This document shows positions 23,683 to 36,554 of a stretch of DNA of 64,000 nucleotides, piece after piece. The position numbers were made by a program, and so were the translations under genes. The first letter of the stretch is position 1. The number at the start of each line of letters is the position of its first letter. The notes below the pieces were generated by a model. The model ran no database searches and had not been told where the DNA came from. It worked only from the letters and a program-made list of their open reading frames with translations. Origin of the DNA: Kingdonia uniflora (taxonomy: Eukaryota > Streptophyta > Magnoliopsida > Ranunculales > Circaeasteraceae); the NCBI GenBank assembly GCA_014058105.1, contig JACGCM010001659.1, positions 3,472,001 through 3,536,000 of the forward strand, in the 5' to 3' direction.

Positions 23683-23906
23683 CTCCCTCCCAAGAGTCGG
23701 ACCAGAAACCTAGCTATCGATCTAGTTCCTTAGAATATTTGTTGACGTGACACAGGAGAAAGTTAAGCCGCAACCACCAGATGGTCCATTAAGCCTCCCT
23801 CCCAAGAGTCAGACCAGAAACCTAGCTATCGATCTAGTTCCTTAGAATATTTGTTGACGTGACACAGGAGAAAGTTAAGCCGCAACCACCAGATGGTCCA
23901 TTAAGC
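23683..23906. repeat. 112-bp tandem duplication
   Basis: The segment CTCCCTCCCAAGAGTC...GGTCCATTAAGC occurs twice in a row (23683-23794, 23795-23906) and is almost identical, pointing to a recent duplication. No coding content. Confidence 0.9.
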
Positions 23907-24369
23907 CTTCTGATGTCTTTGTTCATTGACTTCATACAGCTGAAAGCAAATGAGCATCTTCAATGTTTCAGATGCCCTAGGAAGTAGTGAAATCCAGATT
24001 TGTTCCTACACCTGGAACTTACTCGAAGTGGGAAGGTCATCGAGATGACGCAGGATGCACACGACTATCAGCATCGAAAGAAGAGGCGTTATTGGCCAAG
24101 GAATCACTAATTGGGTGGGGGAAATGGGAAGATTCAAATGATTAATCAGCTAAATAACAAGGACAACATTTTTTTTTTTAAATCCGCGTCGACAGGTATC
24201 CAATACCGAGTATCGGATATGCAGACACGATCCGGATTATTTTCAAGGTACTTTTCTTTCTATTGACGTGTTCGACACCCGGCACCCATACCCGTACCAG
24301 ACACCAACCCATGCACCTGTATCAATGTTAAGTAGGCCATTTCCAAATATTTTACACCAGGGTCTAATA
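23907..24369. other. Spacer before the receptor-kinase pseudogene
   Basis: No gene recognised. A poly-T run lies at 24,171. Confidence 0.35.
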
Positions 24370-25406
24370 GAACATTTCTAGGTGGCTCCATGTTTCTGAA
24401 TTTCTTCTTATTGTTATCACTTTCGATATTCACTCTTTGGTTATACCGCAAAAAGGCAAAGAGAGTTAAACCACATCAAGTTTCTCTAGCGATGAATTTG
24501 CGCACTTTTACTTATAAAGAGCTAGAAGTAGCAACTTAGCAATTCAAAGAGGAACTGGGTAGTGGAGTTTCAGCAACTGTTCATAAAGGAACTCTGGCAT
24601 TAGATAACAGAACTTATGTCGCAGTTATGAAATTGGAGAAGATAGAAAGGAAAGGTGAGCAGGAATTTAAAACTGAAGTAAATGCGATCAGTCGGACTAA
24701 TCATAAAAATCTGGTCCAACTACTTGGATTCTGTGATGAGGGGCCTCACCGAATTCTGGTATACGAGTACATGAGCAAAGGGTCTTTAGCAGTCTTCCTC
24801 TTTGAAAATCCAAGACCCAAGTGGTGCATCAGATTACAGACTGTTTGGAATTGCAAGAGGACTCGTGTACTTGCACGAAGAGTGCAATAGTCAAATCATC
24901 CATTGTAATATCAAGCCTCAGAACATACTTCTAGACGATTCTTTCACAGAAATGATTTCTGATTTTGGATTAGAAAGCTTTTAAAAGCAGACCAGAATCG
25001 GACTAGCACGGGTATCAGGGGGGACTCAGGTATGTTGCCCCAGAATGCTTCAAGAACATGGCTATCACAGCGAAGGTGGACGTTTATAGTTTTGGGTTTG
25101 GCGTTGCTCGAGATCATTTGTTGTCGGAAGAACGTAGAACCAGATGTGAATGATGAAAACAAGGTCATTCTAGCGGATTGGGCTTATGATTGCTACATCG
25201 AGGGGAGATTGGATATATTGCTCGAGCATGACGAGGAAGCTATGGATGACATGAAGACGTTAGAAAAGTTGTTGAAAATTGCAATTTGGTGTATTCAGGA
25301 GTATCCTTCACTTAGACCTACCATGAAAAATATTCTATGGATGCTGGAAGGAGCAATTGAAGTTTCGGAACCTCTAAACACTTCCCCCAATTTCTCAATG
25401 GGTTGA
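24370..25406 (+). pseudogene. G-type lectin S-receptor-like kinase (LECRK/RLK1 group) pseudogene, membrane and kinase part
   Basis: The plus strand starts inside the usual region before the membrane span (FLGGSMFLNF), gives a hydrophobic segment (FLLLSLSIFTLWLY), a basic stop-transfer (RKKAKR) and MNLRTFTYKELEVAT, then a TAG. The kinase follows: glycine loop GSGVSATVHKG; VAVMKLEK where the usual catalytic Lys of VAVKK is Met; [30 protein letters not shown], where the catalytic Asp is Asn; ISDFG intact; then PECFKNMAITAKVDVYSFG and SLRPTMKNILWMLEG. At least three frameshifts break it, and the lectin ectodomain is missing. In life such proteins sit in the plasma membrane and signal in defence. 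No functional product is expected. Confidence 0.88.
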
Positions 25407-26224
25407 AACAAGATTAAGGTTGTGCTAATTTGCTACAAGTTCTAGTTTCTGTTATGTTCTGCTTTATATATATATATATATTTATCATGTTTATTTTAAT
25501 TACTCAGTGTGACACTCAGTGCGAAGGTCAGCGATAGTTTGTGAGAATACTGCAAAATTACCATGGCTATTTATGATAACTCGTTCAGCTACAATTTGCG
25601 GAAGTCAGCTACATTATTAAGTAGCATAGTACTTTATGCAACACAATTTCAAAACTAAGAAATAAGGGATAGATTTTCAAACTTCAGTGGTACCAAATGT
25701 CAATTTGGGTAATTTTTGTTGGGCTTTGTACTTTAAAGCTGTCTTCTGTCATCCATGATGGATGTTACTTCGAGTGCATTACTTGAGTACAAGGAATTTG
25801 AGAATTAATCATAAGTGCAGGAATTCGTTCAAAGTCCTGTATTTAGGAATATAAAGTTATCATTCTTTTAATAATAGGAGAGTCTGATACTACTCCAGGG
25901 AGCAAAGAAGTTACCCAACTCTACAGGTAATCTTGTTGACGCACATGATGAAAACTAAATCGATACAATGATTAGCAATCCCCAATGAGGTTGCACTTAG
26001 TGTATAAGTCAGTGGAACACCACAACATGGCCAAGCACTATGTGTCAGTAAGTAGAAAGGCATACTTAATACAACTAAATAAGAGACTATAATGTAATCA
26101 GCTCCAAGAAAACAATATTTGGATTCCATTCACAAGAACGACGGATAACTAGTTTCTAATAAGAAAAATCTCAATTTCATGCATACAAAATATTTTAGTT
26201 TTAGTGTAGGTGGTAGTACCTTGA
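25407..26224. other. Region between the kinase pseudogene and the end of ALADIN
   Basis: Contains the 3' UTR of ALADIN (reading leftwards from 26,224), whose polyadenylation point is not defined, and a (TA)n run at 25,467. No other gene seen. Confidence 0.4.
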
Positions 26225-29200
26225 TTATGTAAGTAGATGTGATCGAAATATAAGGGGATATGTACAGCACCAGCCGCTGCTCCAACACTGCTTAAAAGTG
26301 AAAATGCAAGTAAATAGATGTCAGAAATTTGGATTTTTCTCTTCCCATCCTTTTGATAAGTTTCAATACTTTAATAACATAAGACGGGGACAGCTTCAAC
26401 TGTCCATATAGCTAAGTATGTGAATTGCTAATAATGAATAAATTATGACTTTTATTATAAGGTAAAAGACTACATTAGCTGCTCAAAAGAAAGCTTTCAT
26501 AGCTGGAAAGCAGGATACAACCCAGAGTAGAAAAACCAAAAACCGAAAGCAAGGGGAACATATCAACTATATAATATCCCATACCAAGAGCCCCTCTAGG
26601 GTAAAATCGAGTCGCGTAAGCAAGAAACTCAAATTAATTAACACTAACCTAATTAAAATTAGGATTTCTCTAAACTCTAAAACACAAAAAAAATCATTAA
26701 TCTCACATCTCTCCAAAAAGAACAAACCTAAATAAAAGAAATTTCTAAAACTAAATCCAGCAGAGAACATAAAACATAAGCTAAAATAGACTGTCAGTGA
26801 CGGGTGGGAGACAAGCAACAGTGATGTGTCCGGCTTTCCCTCATACTAGAACATCGAGAAGACCAAAATAATATGATTACACATATCTTAGAAAAAAATT
26901 CATCCGATGTTTGTGAGCTTTTCATTAAAATGTCAATTATATCTCACTTTTTAAAGGACTCGCCCAACACCTTATGGGGCGAGCCCTCAAAGATTTTGTC
27001 AATGATTTGTGTTATGTTTGTGATTGATCTTTGAGTTACATCAGGATTTCATTAAAAGAAGATGACGATGACATCAGAAATGTGTCAGGCTTGGTGCATC
27101 AGATGACGTTATTGAGGAAGATGCCATCGCAATGCTCCAAGTTACCTTTCTTGAAAATCTAGCGTCACCAGGAATGAAGGGAGCCGCAGAATTCATTGCA
27201 AATGACCCACTGCGAGCTAAAGGACTTAATAAATGTTTCCAAAATACTGACTGGTAATGGCAATGTAATAAAACGTGAATAACACCCATTCCTGGTCTCG
27301 CAAAACAGGCATAGAGTAACCAAGTCTATATGCTATCTTCCTAGCCTTAGGTTGTCACGACTCAAGAAAACATATCTTTCGTGGTCACATCCATTACAAT
27401 CAGTTTCCGTTATTGCGAATAATACTGAAATAATGTTTCCGCTGTTGTGGTCTTGATCATAAGCGTCTCTTGTGAGGTGAAGATTCCAGTTGATTGTATC
27501 TCCTTCTGTAACATTGAAATCTGCTGCCCTTTCATTCTTCAACCCACAAACTGGAAAATAGAAGCAAAGCAATTCAGCCTGACATCGATCTATGTATCAA
27601 ATATCATGCCAAATGCTGATCCTGTCCTCCGAGCCTAATAACAGTTCAACCTCATCCATGACGTGCTCAACATAGGAAATCTAGCTCCAAAAATTTTACC
27701 TAGTCAGCTGAGTGTGATATTCCCTACCCTACTTCACCTTATCCCAAAAGTTGTTTTCATCTTTACCAAATCTCCAGTGCGCCCCATAAATGAGATAGAA
27801 ATCGCATGATCGAGTAGCCACCCTGCTGAGAGCTTCACCCAAAGGAGAAAATTAAAATGTGATAATGAATCCTCCTGTATTAGATACCTAGCTCTTTTAA
27901 AGACCCCGCCTAAGAACCGTAAAAAAAACTGAGATGTGAGCTTCCGAAATACTAGTAAAAATCTATCTCAATTTTTTGCTAAATCACACTCTTCAGAGAC
28001 AATACATAAGGATGTTCCAGCAAACGTGATATTATGCCTTCCTAAAGTAAAATTTAAACGCAATCCCTTCAGACGACAGACCTAATTCTCGAACCCAATA
28101 CACTGTTTTTTGTTAATCAATAAAGCTTTATTTCAAAAAAAAAAATCACCTCTGCTAACCTCACAGTCACCAGAAGAACTTCCCGATCTGATCTTAAGTT
28201 TAGATAAGTTTTTAGATTTAAGGGGCTAGGGGCAGTTATTAGGCTAGTAGTCGAACCGACCCTTTTAGACTAGGCTTCAATCAAACCTTTTCATATTCAA
28301 TTCCTGGTCTTTGACCTTCAATTTCCTTTTATTTCCTCACAATTAAAAACAACTGGACCATAACCTTTTTGCCGATCTATAAAACCAACCTCGTATAGAG
28401 AACCCGTCTCCTCCATCGAACAGCTAAATTTTCTTATCAACCTTTTCGCTTCGCACCCCCCCCCCCCCAAACACACACATGGGGTAAAAAGGAAGTTAGA
28501 GAGTGTGGTTGTATCCACCACCTTAGCTACGGTGGATAGGGTTACAATCTTTATAAGAAATTTTTACAAGAGTATCCTAAGACATTGCTGAAGTGGGTTT
28601 CCCATTGCTTGTCAACTGGGACCAAAACAAACTTGCAAAGAATCGCCTTTTATTATATGATAGGCAACGTAAAATCCATCTCTTGTTAGTGGCATTGGCA
28701 ATCAACAGCACTAATCACAATTCTTCCGCCCTGTACTTTTTAATCAAACTGTATTCACTTCACTCGAGCTTATTTTCTTTAACTAACAAGGTTATAATGA
28801 ACATCCCTTCTCTACCTTTTGTATTGAGGGTCCTAGATTTTTGTAAAAGAACTTTAGTTTTCATTGAGAACGAAATGCTCTGTATCGTGATTCAGTGTTA
28901 TTGTCAGCAAAGTTTGCGTCGTCACCAAATCGGATTCCATAATGCAAGAAACCGAGTAAATGTTTCTATAATATCCTCCCCATTGGCTGATCATCTACTA
29001 AACTCTATGGTGATGATTTGTCTCACCCCGTGGGATATTCCTCAAAGCAGAACATCATATTTCTGCTCTCATGTGACTCTGTCTAGGCTAATTTTTTGAG
29101 TATTTTGTCCTTATGAGCATTAATCCTGAATATTGCCAAGTGTAATAGGGCCTCCCTTCTTGTCCTTGCCTTCTCCAAGAGTTCTGCAAATTGATTGGTT

Positions 29201-32200
29201 ATCAATCTTTATTTCACGATCCAAGTTGTTATCAAAGCTTCTATCAATGATTGGTGTGCAAGTCTCATTAGATTTTCCAATGTCCTTAACAGAAAACGTC
29301 TTCCTTCACTGCTAGGATTAAAGAAATGACATTCTCCATGGTTCGCTGACCCTTTTTTAATTATCCTTATAAGGATTCAACATCAGTTTAGAAAAAAAAG
29401 TGGATATAGCCTAAAACAGGTAAGCATTTCCTCTTGGAACTGAAATTGCTCATGCTAGTTTATCGATCTATTACTACTTTTGTCACTGTGAGAGAATGTG
29501 TGCTTTATAACGGTAAGGTAAACCTTCCGAAGAAAACCTCTAGATATAAATTACAAAATAGAATACCACTAAAGTAAAACGTGTTGAGACCATGGTTCAA
29601 ACTGCTAACAGATATGCTGGACCAATGTATCAGAAATTAGTCTTATAACTTTATTATATCCATAAGCATATCAGCTGCAGTTAGTGTTAAAAAAATAAGA
29701 AAGAAAATTTCAATATATTTGGTAATAATGATTATACCAAATTTCCCAAATATTCCATAAATTCAATTTGTTAAACAAGAGAACATTTTGGTCGAGATTC
29801 CAATATCAAGGATATATGAAAATATTAGCTGAGCAGTACATATGAGAAAAGTAATCGGGTATTAGCATACAAAATAAGTAAGGTACTCAGATCTTACCAC
29901 GGAAAGCAATGCTCCTTGTTTAAACTTGTCATGAAAGGAAAATGCTAGTGGTTTTGGACTCTCCCCAGGTCCTCTAATAAATCCACTGATTTTTTCGGAT
30001 ACAAAGATATTGGATTAGAAAGAAAGTACATTAAGATAATTTCCAGAGAAAAAGAGAGAGGAACTAACATTAAGGATGCAAAAATAAGAGGAGTCCTTCT
30101 AACATCATATATAGCAATAAGCCCACTATAAATCTCATCACCGCCTTTACAGTACACTGCTAATCGCTCTCCAGAAGCATCCCAAGCTATTTTCTCAACT
30201 CCTCGACTGCAGATTATCAATATGTACATATTACAATTATGTAAACAGCATAGTTACAGACATTATTAAATACATATTGTTATTTATTAGGTCTGACATC
30301 AGTATCAAATAATGGATGCTTTTATCAGAACTGCCTGATCGTCCATTAAAATAGCCTTTAAATTTAAACAACATAACTCGTTAACAACAAAAATGGACGG
30401 TGCACACTCCACACTACGTTTACTAGGGTGATATCTTGTGCGGACAATCTTGTGGCTAGAGTAGAATGTCCACGAAAAGTCAGTGATTAATAGAGGTCGG
30501 GTAGGGCCCAACAATAAAAGATGCATTTTTGAACCAGATCTATATCTCCCTAGATCTTCAACGTACATAGAGACAGGCTCTGTGTACACATTTTTCACGA
30601 GATGACTAAGAGCCAAATCCTTCGAGACCTATGGGGAGATAGGGTCAACTGATGGTTTCTGCTAAAGAGAATCTCGTTACAATAGAGATTATCCTAAGCA
30701 AAAATCTGTGCGATCAATTTTCATAACATCATGACTAGGATGGATTCGGAGAAGGATGTGGTAAAAGCTCTCTCCAGGGAAGCCAATCATGTGAGAGGGT
30801 TTTATTTTAAACTCTATTGGTGGTCTTACAATTTCGATCCGAAGAAGGATTCTGCAATTGTGTCCATTTGGGTGCAATTCAAAAAATAGAAATTACGTTA
30901 ATTCAATCCTGATCTCTTAAAGTGCATGGCTGGATTAATGGGGGAAATATGTCACCATTGATGAAGCTACAAGGATTCTCACAAGACCTAGAAGAGCTAG
31001 GGTGTCTGGAGGTGGATCTCTCCAAGCCCTTACCTGTGAAGCACAGGGTCAATGTGAAGTATGGGGGATTCCTTCAAGAGTACTAATTGCTCAGTCCTGG
31101 AGTATGTACTTGGTGCATATACTAAATTGAATCCAATTGTAATCAATGTCTACAGAAGAACGATGATAAGAAAGTGATTTCTGGCCCCAAAACTTTGAAT
31201 TCCAAAACCCCTAGGAGGGAGGCAAATTCCAGAGTGAATAATGGAGAGAAAAAGCTTGCTTTCAAACCAGTGGAGAAGGCTTTGGTTACTGCTGTTGCTG
31301 GGGCCACAGTTGATGCTGCTGCTGTGGGACTGAGGGGGCTAAAGATGTTGCTGCAGAAGCTCACACTGGGGTTGACTTAATGAAGGTTAAGTTGAAAAAA
31401 AAAGTCATTGAAGTAGGGGAATCAAGTGAGCAGGTTGCTGAAACCGAGATTCATGGCGTCATTCGGGCTGATGATCTCATTAACATGAGGATGGATGCTA
31501 AGAAGATTGTTCATGAACTTATGGTGGCTGACAAAAGCATTAACAGGGAGGCTGAAAGCTTGGTTACTGAGGAAACCATAACCCCAACCATAGGGGATTC
31601 TACTCTGACTCTGAAGTCATGGATGGATGGATCAATCCTGCCAAAAAAAGAAGGAAGAAACCTTTGGTACTTTTTAGTATTAGTCTGAAACTGTAGGGGG
31701 GGTACGTAATAATAAGACTGGGAATCGCCTTAAGAAACTTCTAGTTTCATCAAAAGTACTTGGGATATTATCAAAGATGATCTTTTTGGTGCTGTCAAAG
31801 AGTTCTTTGATACAGCTCCACTGCCTAGAAACTACACATCATCATTCATTATTCTCATACCCAAGATGGAAAACCTGAAGGTTTGAGCAACTACAGACCT
31901 ATTAGTTTGTGCTCAGGGAAGAGGTGTGCAAAGTTTTCTCCAAAATTATTGCTTCAAGGTTATACACCATTTTGCATAAACTGATATCTGGGAATCAAGG
32001 TGCATATGTTGCAGGAAAAGACATCAGTGATAGCATTTCACTTGCACAGGAAATGGTGGAAGAACTTGGAAGAAAAACAAGATGGCATAATGTGATGATC
32101 AAGATTGATGTCTAAAGCCGATGATAGGCTAGACTGAAGTTTTCTTAAAGCAGTGTTGCTCAAGTTTGGCTTTAGTGCAAGGTGGTGGCTCTGATTGCTC

Positions 32201-35200
32201 AGTGTGTGGGAATTCCATAGTTTTATGAAGTTCTACGAGGGGTATTCAACGGCTACTTCAAGTCTACAAGTCGTCACCTCTTCTCTTTGTATTGCTAAAG
32301 AAGTTTTATCTAGATAACTCAATACATGGTCAGTTGAACCCCCTGGCTGCTGGAAACTTCCCTTTGATGCAGCGATTTAAAAAAAAAACTAACAGTTCAC
32401 TTGGTGTAGTTAGTACATATTTGAACCCCCTCAAATAAATACATAAGAACGTTATAGCTCAACCGGTTCCGCTTAGGTATTTTGATGGAGGTGGCATCCA
32501 TCTCCAACATAATTTAACTACTTTTAGGTTTTTTTTTTTATGCCCACATTTTGAACCCCCTGGATGAAAACCCTGGCTCCGCCCCTGGTGTGACTCTAAC
32601 TCATCTCCTATATGCGGATGACTTTATAGTGTTCTTGAATGGATGCAAATCCTCCCTCAAAGGTTTGATGGATTTCCTTGGGAGATATGAGGCTTGCTCA
32701 GGGCAGAGAATTAACAAGGAAAAGAGGGGTATTTTCCTGAAGCATTCCACTCCTATATGCCGAAAATGTATTATTCAAAGCACTTATGGTTTTCAAAGTA
32801 TATATTTTCCTCTAATGTATTTGGGAGCTCCTATCTATTATGGAAGGATTCTACTTTCTCATTTTGATCCTCTTCTCAAAAGGGTACAGACTAAAATAAA
32901 GGGATGGAAAGGGAAATTGTTGTCAGCTGGGGGTAAACTGGCTCTCATTAACCATGTGTTAAAGTCTTTGCCCATACACCTTGCCAACACCCATGTACCA
33001 AAAACTGTATACAAAAGGTTAGAAACTTTGTTTTCTAAATTTTTCTGGGGTAGTTATGTTATGAGGGACACCTTAAGAAGAAGTGGGTTTCGTGAAGGTA
33101 TACCCTTGAAACACTTCACCATTTGTTTGCAAACAGTGAAGTTGTTGTGGTTGTGTGGTCCTTTTTCAGTAGAGCTTGCGGACTTTCTTACATACCAAAT
33201 CCAAATTTCTGGACTCAACAAGGGATTTGGTTTAATTGAGCAAACAAAAATTATCAGCTAGGAGTTATCATTGGTCTGCTACCCACTTCTATAAGCTAGA
33301 AGATATGGAGGTCCAGGTGCTTTTTCAAATATGCTCAGATAGCTACAAACCCTCAGGACATCATTCTGAAAGTTATCAAGTGGTTACAGAACTCAATGCT
33401 CAAACTCAAGGTTACTAAACACTGTGACTTCTATGAAAACTTATCATTACAGGTTTTAAGAATCTCTACAAAAGCCATTAAAGTCAAACGAATGAAGACT
33501 GTGAGATGGATCAAACATCAAACTAATGGATACACACTCAACTCTGATGGTTCATCCAGAGAGTCAACAGGTTTGCGTGAAGGAGGGGTCATAAGAAACC
33601 ATGAAGGCAATCTCATTTTTGTTTATTCAGTGGGTCTGGGGCATGGATCTAACAATATAGCTGAGCTATATGGCCTTCTAATTGGTCTGATGTACTTTAA
33701 GATGTTTAACTGGTATCCACTAGTGGCCAACTCGCTTATGCTTGCAAACTGGTAAAGGCAGTGTTATGTCTCCTAAATACATGGGTATTTTGCATGAAAT
33801 TTAGAGCTGGGAGCAGATTTGATTGTATTTCTTTGGCACATCTTTAGAGAAGCCAATACTGCTGATAGTTTAGCCAAGCTGGGCAGTGAGCAAATAACTC
33901 AAAAGATTTGGAGTACGGTGTCCCTTCACAAGAAAACTAAACTGCACTCATTTTAGATAAGATGGGTGTAGCCACGCTAAGAAAATGAAATATATTTTAA
34001 TTTTCTTGCTGCTGAGGCCAGGCTTTATCCCTCCTCCTGTAACTTTATCAATTATCAATGAAACTCCAAATGTTGCACTAAAAAAAACGGATTGTATCCT
34101 TTTTGATATGATCTCCTTACAATAGACTAATAGAGACGTTTTCACAAAAGTATCATATGAATCGAACACCACTAACCCAGACAGAATAGTCTTCCAAATT
34201 TGACAGAATGGGTTGGGTTATTATGACGCAAGAAAAAACTACAAATAGGTAAACTAGATACGGAAAGGTGTCAAGCTAATCAGCCCATATAGGGCTCATT
34301 TAATGAATAAATACTTTTTGCTAAGGTAGTAGATATGTCCACTCATAAGATATTTATTACAGGAAGGATTTCGACGTACTATACAAAGCAAAATGATGTA
34401 TTACAGCATCACCATTCATTCTAACGTCTCAACTAGAAAACGCCCTAACATAAATGCCATGATTTGTTTGAGTTAGAACTTAGAGCTGTTGAATTAAAAT
34501 GGCATTTTATGAAGATGATCTCCATGTAAAAGATCGTATCCAAAAAGTGACCTTTGATTATCATCTCCATGAGGGATGATTGGCACGGTGCCATTCTATA
34601 TATCATTTTCCCATATTCCTAACAACCTCTGCATGTGTGTGTGTATTATATGTATATATAACTAAACATAAAACAAGAGCAAGATTAAATTTCTGGCCAT
34701 GTATATACGAGAAGAAAAAAAGTTATAATGCACCAGCACGTGCAAGGAAAATAAAGAAAGTTAACATTATAATTACCAGCCAGTTAAGGATGCTAATTCT
34801 GGCAAGTCAACAGGCAATAAATGTGCATCTGCAGAAAATCAACCATGACCAGCAAAAGAAATGGTTAAACTCTTGAACAACATTTGATGTTTCCTGAATA
34901 AAATATACAGAATATAAATGCATATAAAAATAAGAATAAGCAATATACATAATTAAATTCAAAAGAGAAAGGACATGTCACAGGGACAGAAAAACGTGAT
35001 AAATCTACGTTAATGGGTTTTTTTAAGTATATTTCTTAGATTATCTTTCTTTGCTCCCTTAGTTGGAAAGGTAAAATTTTGTTTGAGCATTAATTAAAAT
35101 AATAATAAATAGGAATGTGGATGGTATAAAATGAACACATAAAATAAGATAAAAGAACTTGAGGCATTAGTAAAACACCCTCATATTGGTTGAAGATGAT

Positions 35201-36523
35201 GAGGATTGTTCTTGTTCATATATAGACCATCTTAATGGCTAAGTTTGCATCAGTTTCGTATCAACCAAATCTATGACCAGATCTAGGACTGGTGAAAGAG
35301 TAAACACTTAATAGGAATAACAACCGCCGCATAGAAAGGCCAACTAGAAAGTCGGAGTGAGACCTTAAACATTATGAGATGCCGTTGTGCCGAGGATGTC
35401 AGAGGCGATCCTAAAATTTGAACTAGATGGAAGTAACGTCATCGTCAGGCCATGAAAGGCCAACTTGCATATCTCGGTGAAATCATGCGAACAGGAAAGT
35501 CTGGGGATTTGATCAGAGGGGAGTGAGATTTTTTGGTCACGTAAACTACCTACTGATAACATACAAAATTAAGATTATGCAAGTTGAAGGTACTAAAAAG
35601 AGAGGTAGAGTCAACGGAGTACAGATTTGAGGGAATATGAACACATTTAAGAAAACTTGGCCGTTTTTTTCTTTTCCCTTTAGGTTGTATTTTTTCCACC
35701 TCGGAAGGTTCTTTTGAGTTAATCAATAAATTATTCTTACTCTAAAACAAAACTCCCCGGGTTATGACTGAAACTTCAAACACCACTATCACCTAGGTAT
35801 TTTTGATGTACAGTTTTCGATCTAAGCATTTGGTATCAAAGGCGAGCTCATGCCTAGGGTTTGAGTCGGGGGAAGAAACAATTGAGCGAAAATGAAATAA
35901 AACAATCGAAGCAACATTTTAGCCTAACAAGTAACTTCTCCTTCTTTAAGTTTGAGTTCGGAAAGTTGATCTTCTAAACCCACTTCACTTGCACCCTACT
36001 GTTCATGTCTGGATTGCATTTCGCTACCCATTAAGGGATGGTTTAGAATTGTTTTCTTCAGCTGGTGCCATCTCTTATCAGTTTGATCTTCAAACATTGC
36101 ATAATCAAAACTTTAAAAAGAAGAAAAATCTAGTATGTTACAGTCCATTTTTCTCTCAGTACATAACACTAGGTATTAAATCTTGTATGTTGGCTTGGGA
36201 ACATTGGAAATATCTCCAACATAAATAATTAGTTCATACACTTTGATTTTAACGAGAAAACAACGGCATCAGTTAAAATTACGACCTTTCATAAGGGATT
36301 CAGAAGAACATGCTGTCAAGGCATTTGAAAAAAGGTTCATCAAAATTATTAACCATGGAGTACCTAGAAAAAAAAATGCCACTCCATTTTTTTATGGTGG
36401 ATGCCCAACTGACCAAATGGTGGAGGTAATATAGTCAAATATCTTCATCTAAGAACACTATCATGTACAGGGCTTTCGGAAGCTGCCTAAAGGAAATTGG
36501 GTATGAAAAATGAAACATTATTG

Positions 36524-36554
<31 letters not shown>

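Noticed and set aside
28593..29099. 168-codon plus-strand frame in ALADIN intron 12
   Set aside because: Hydrophobic, AT-driven composition with no recognisable domain; not enough to call a gene.
34100..34160. Target duplication for the intron 10 LINE (CTCCTTACAATAGA against CTCGTTACAATAGA near 30,670)
   Set aside because: The matching bases do not directly flank the A-tail and the left end is undefined; similarity may be accidental.
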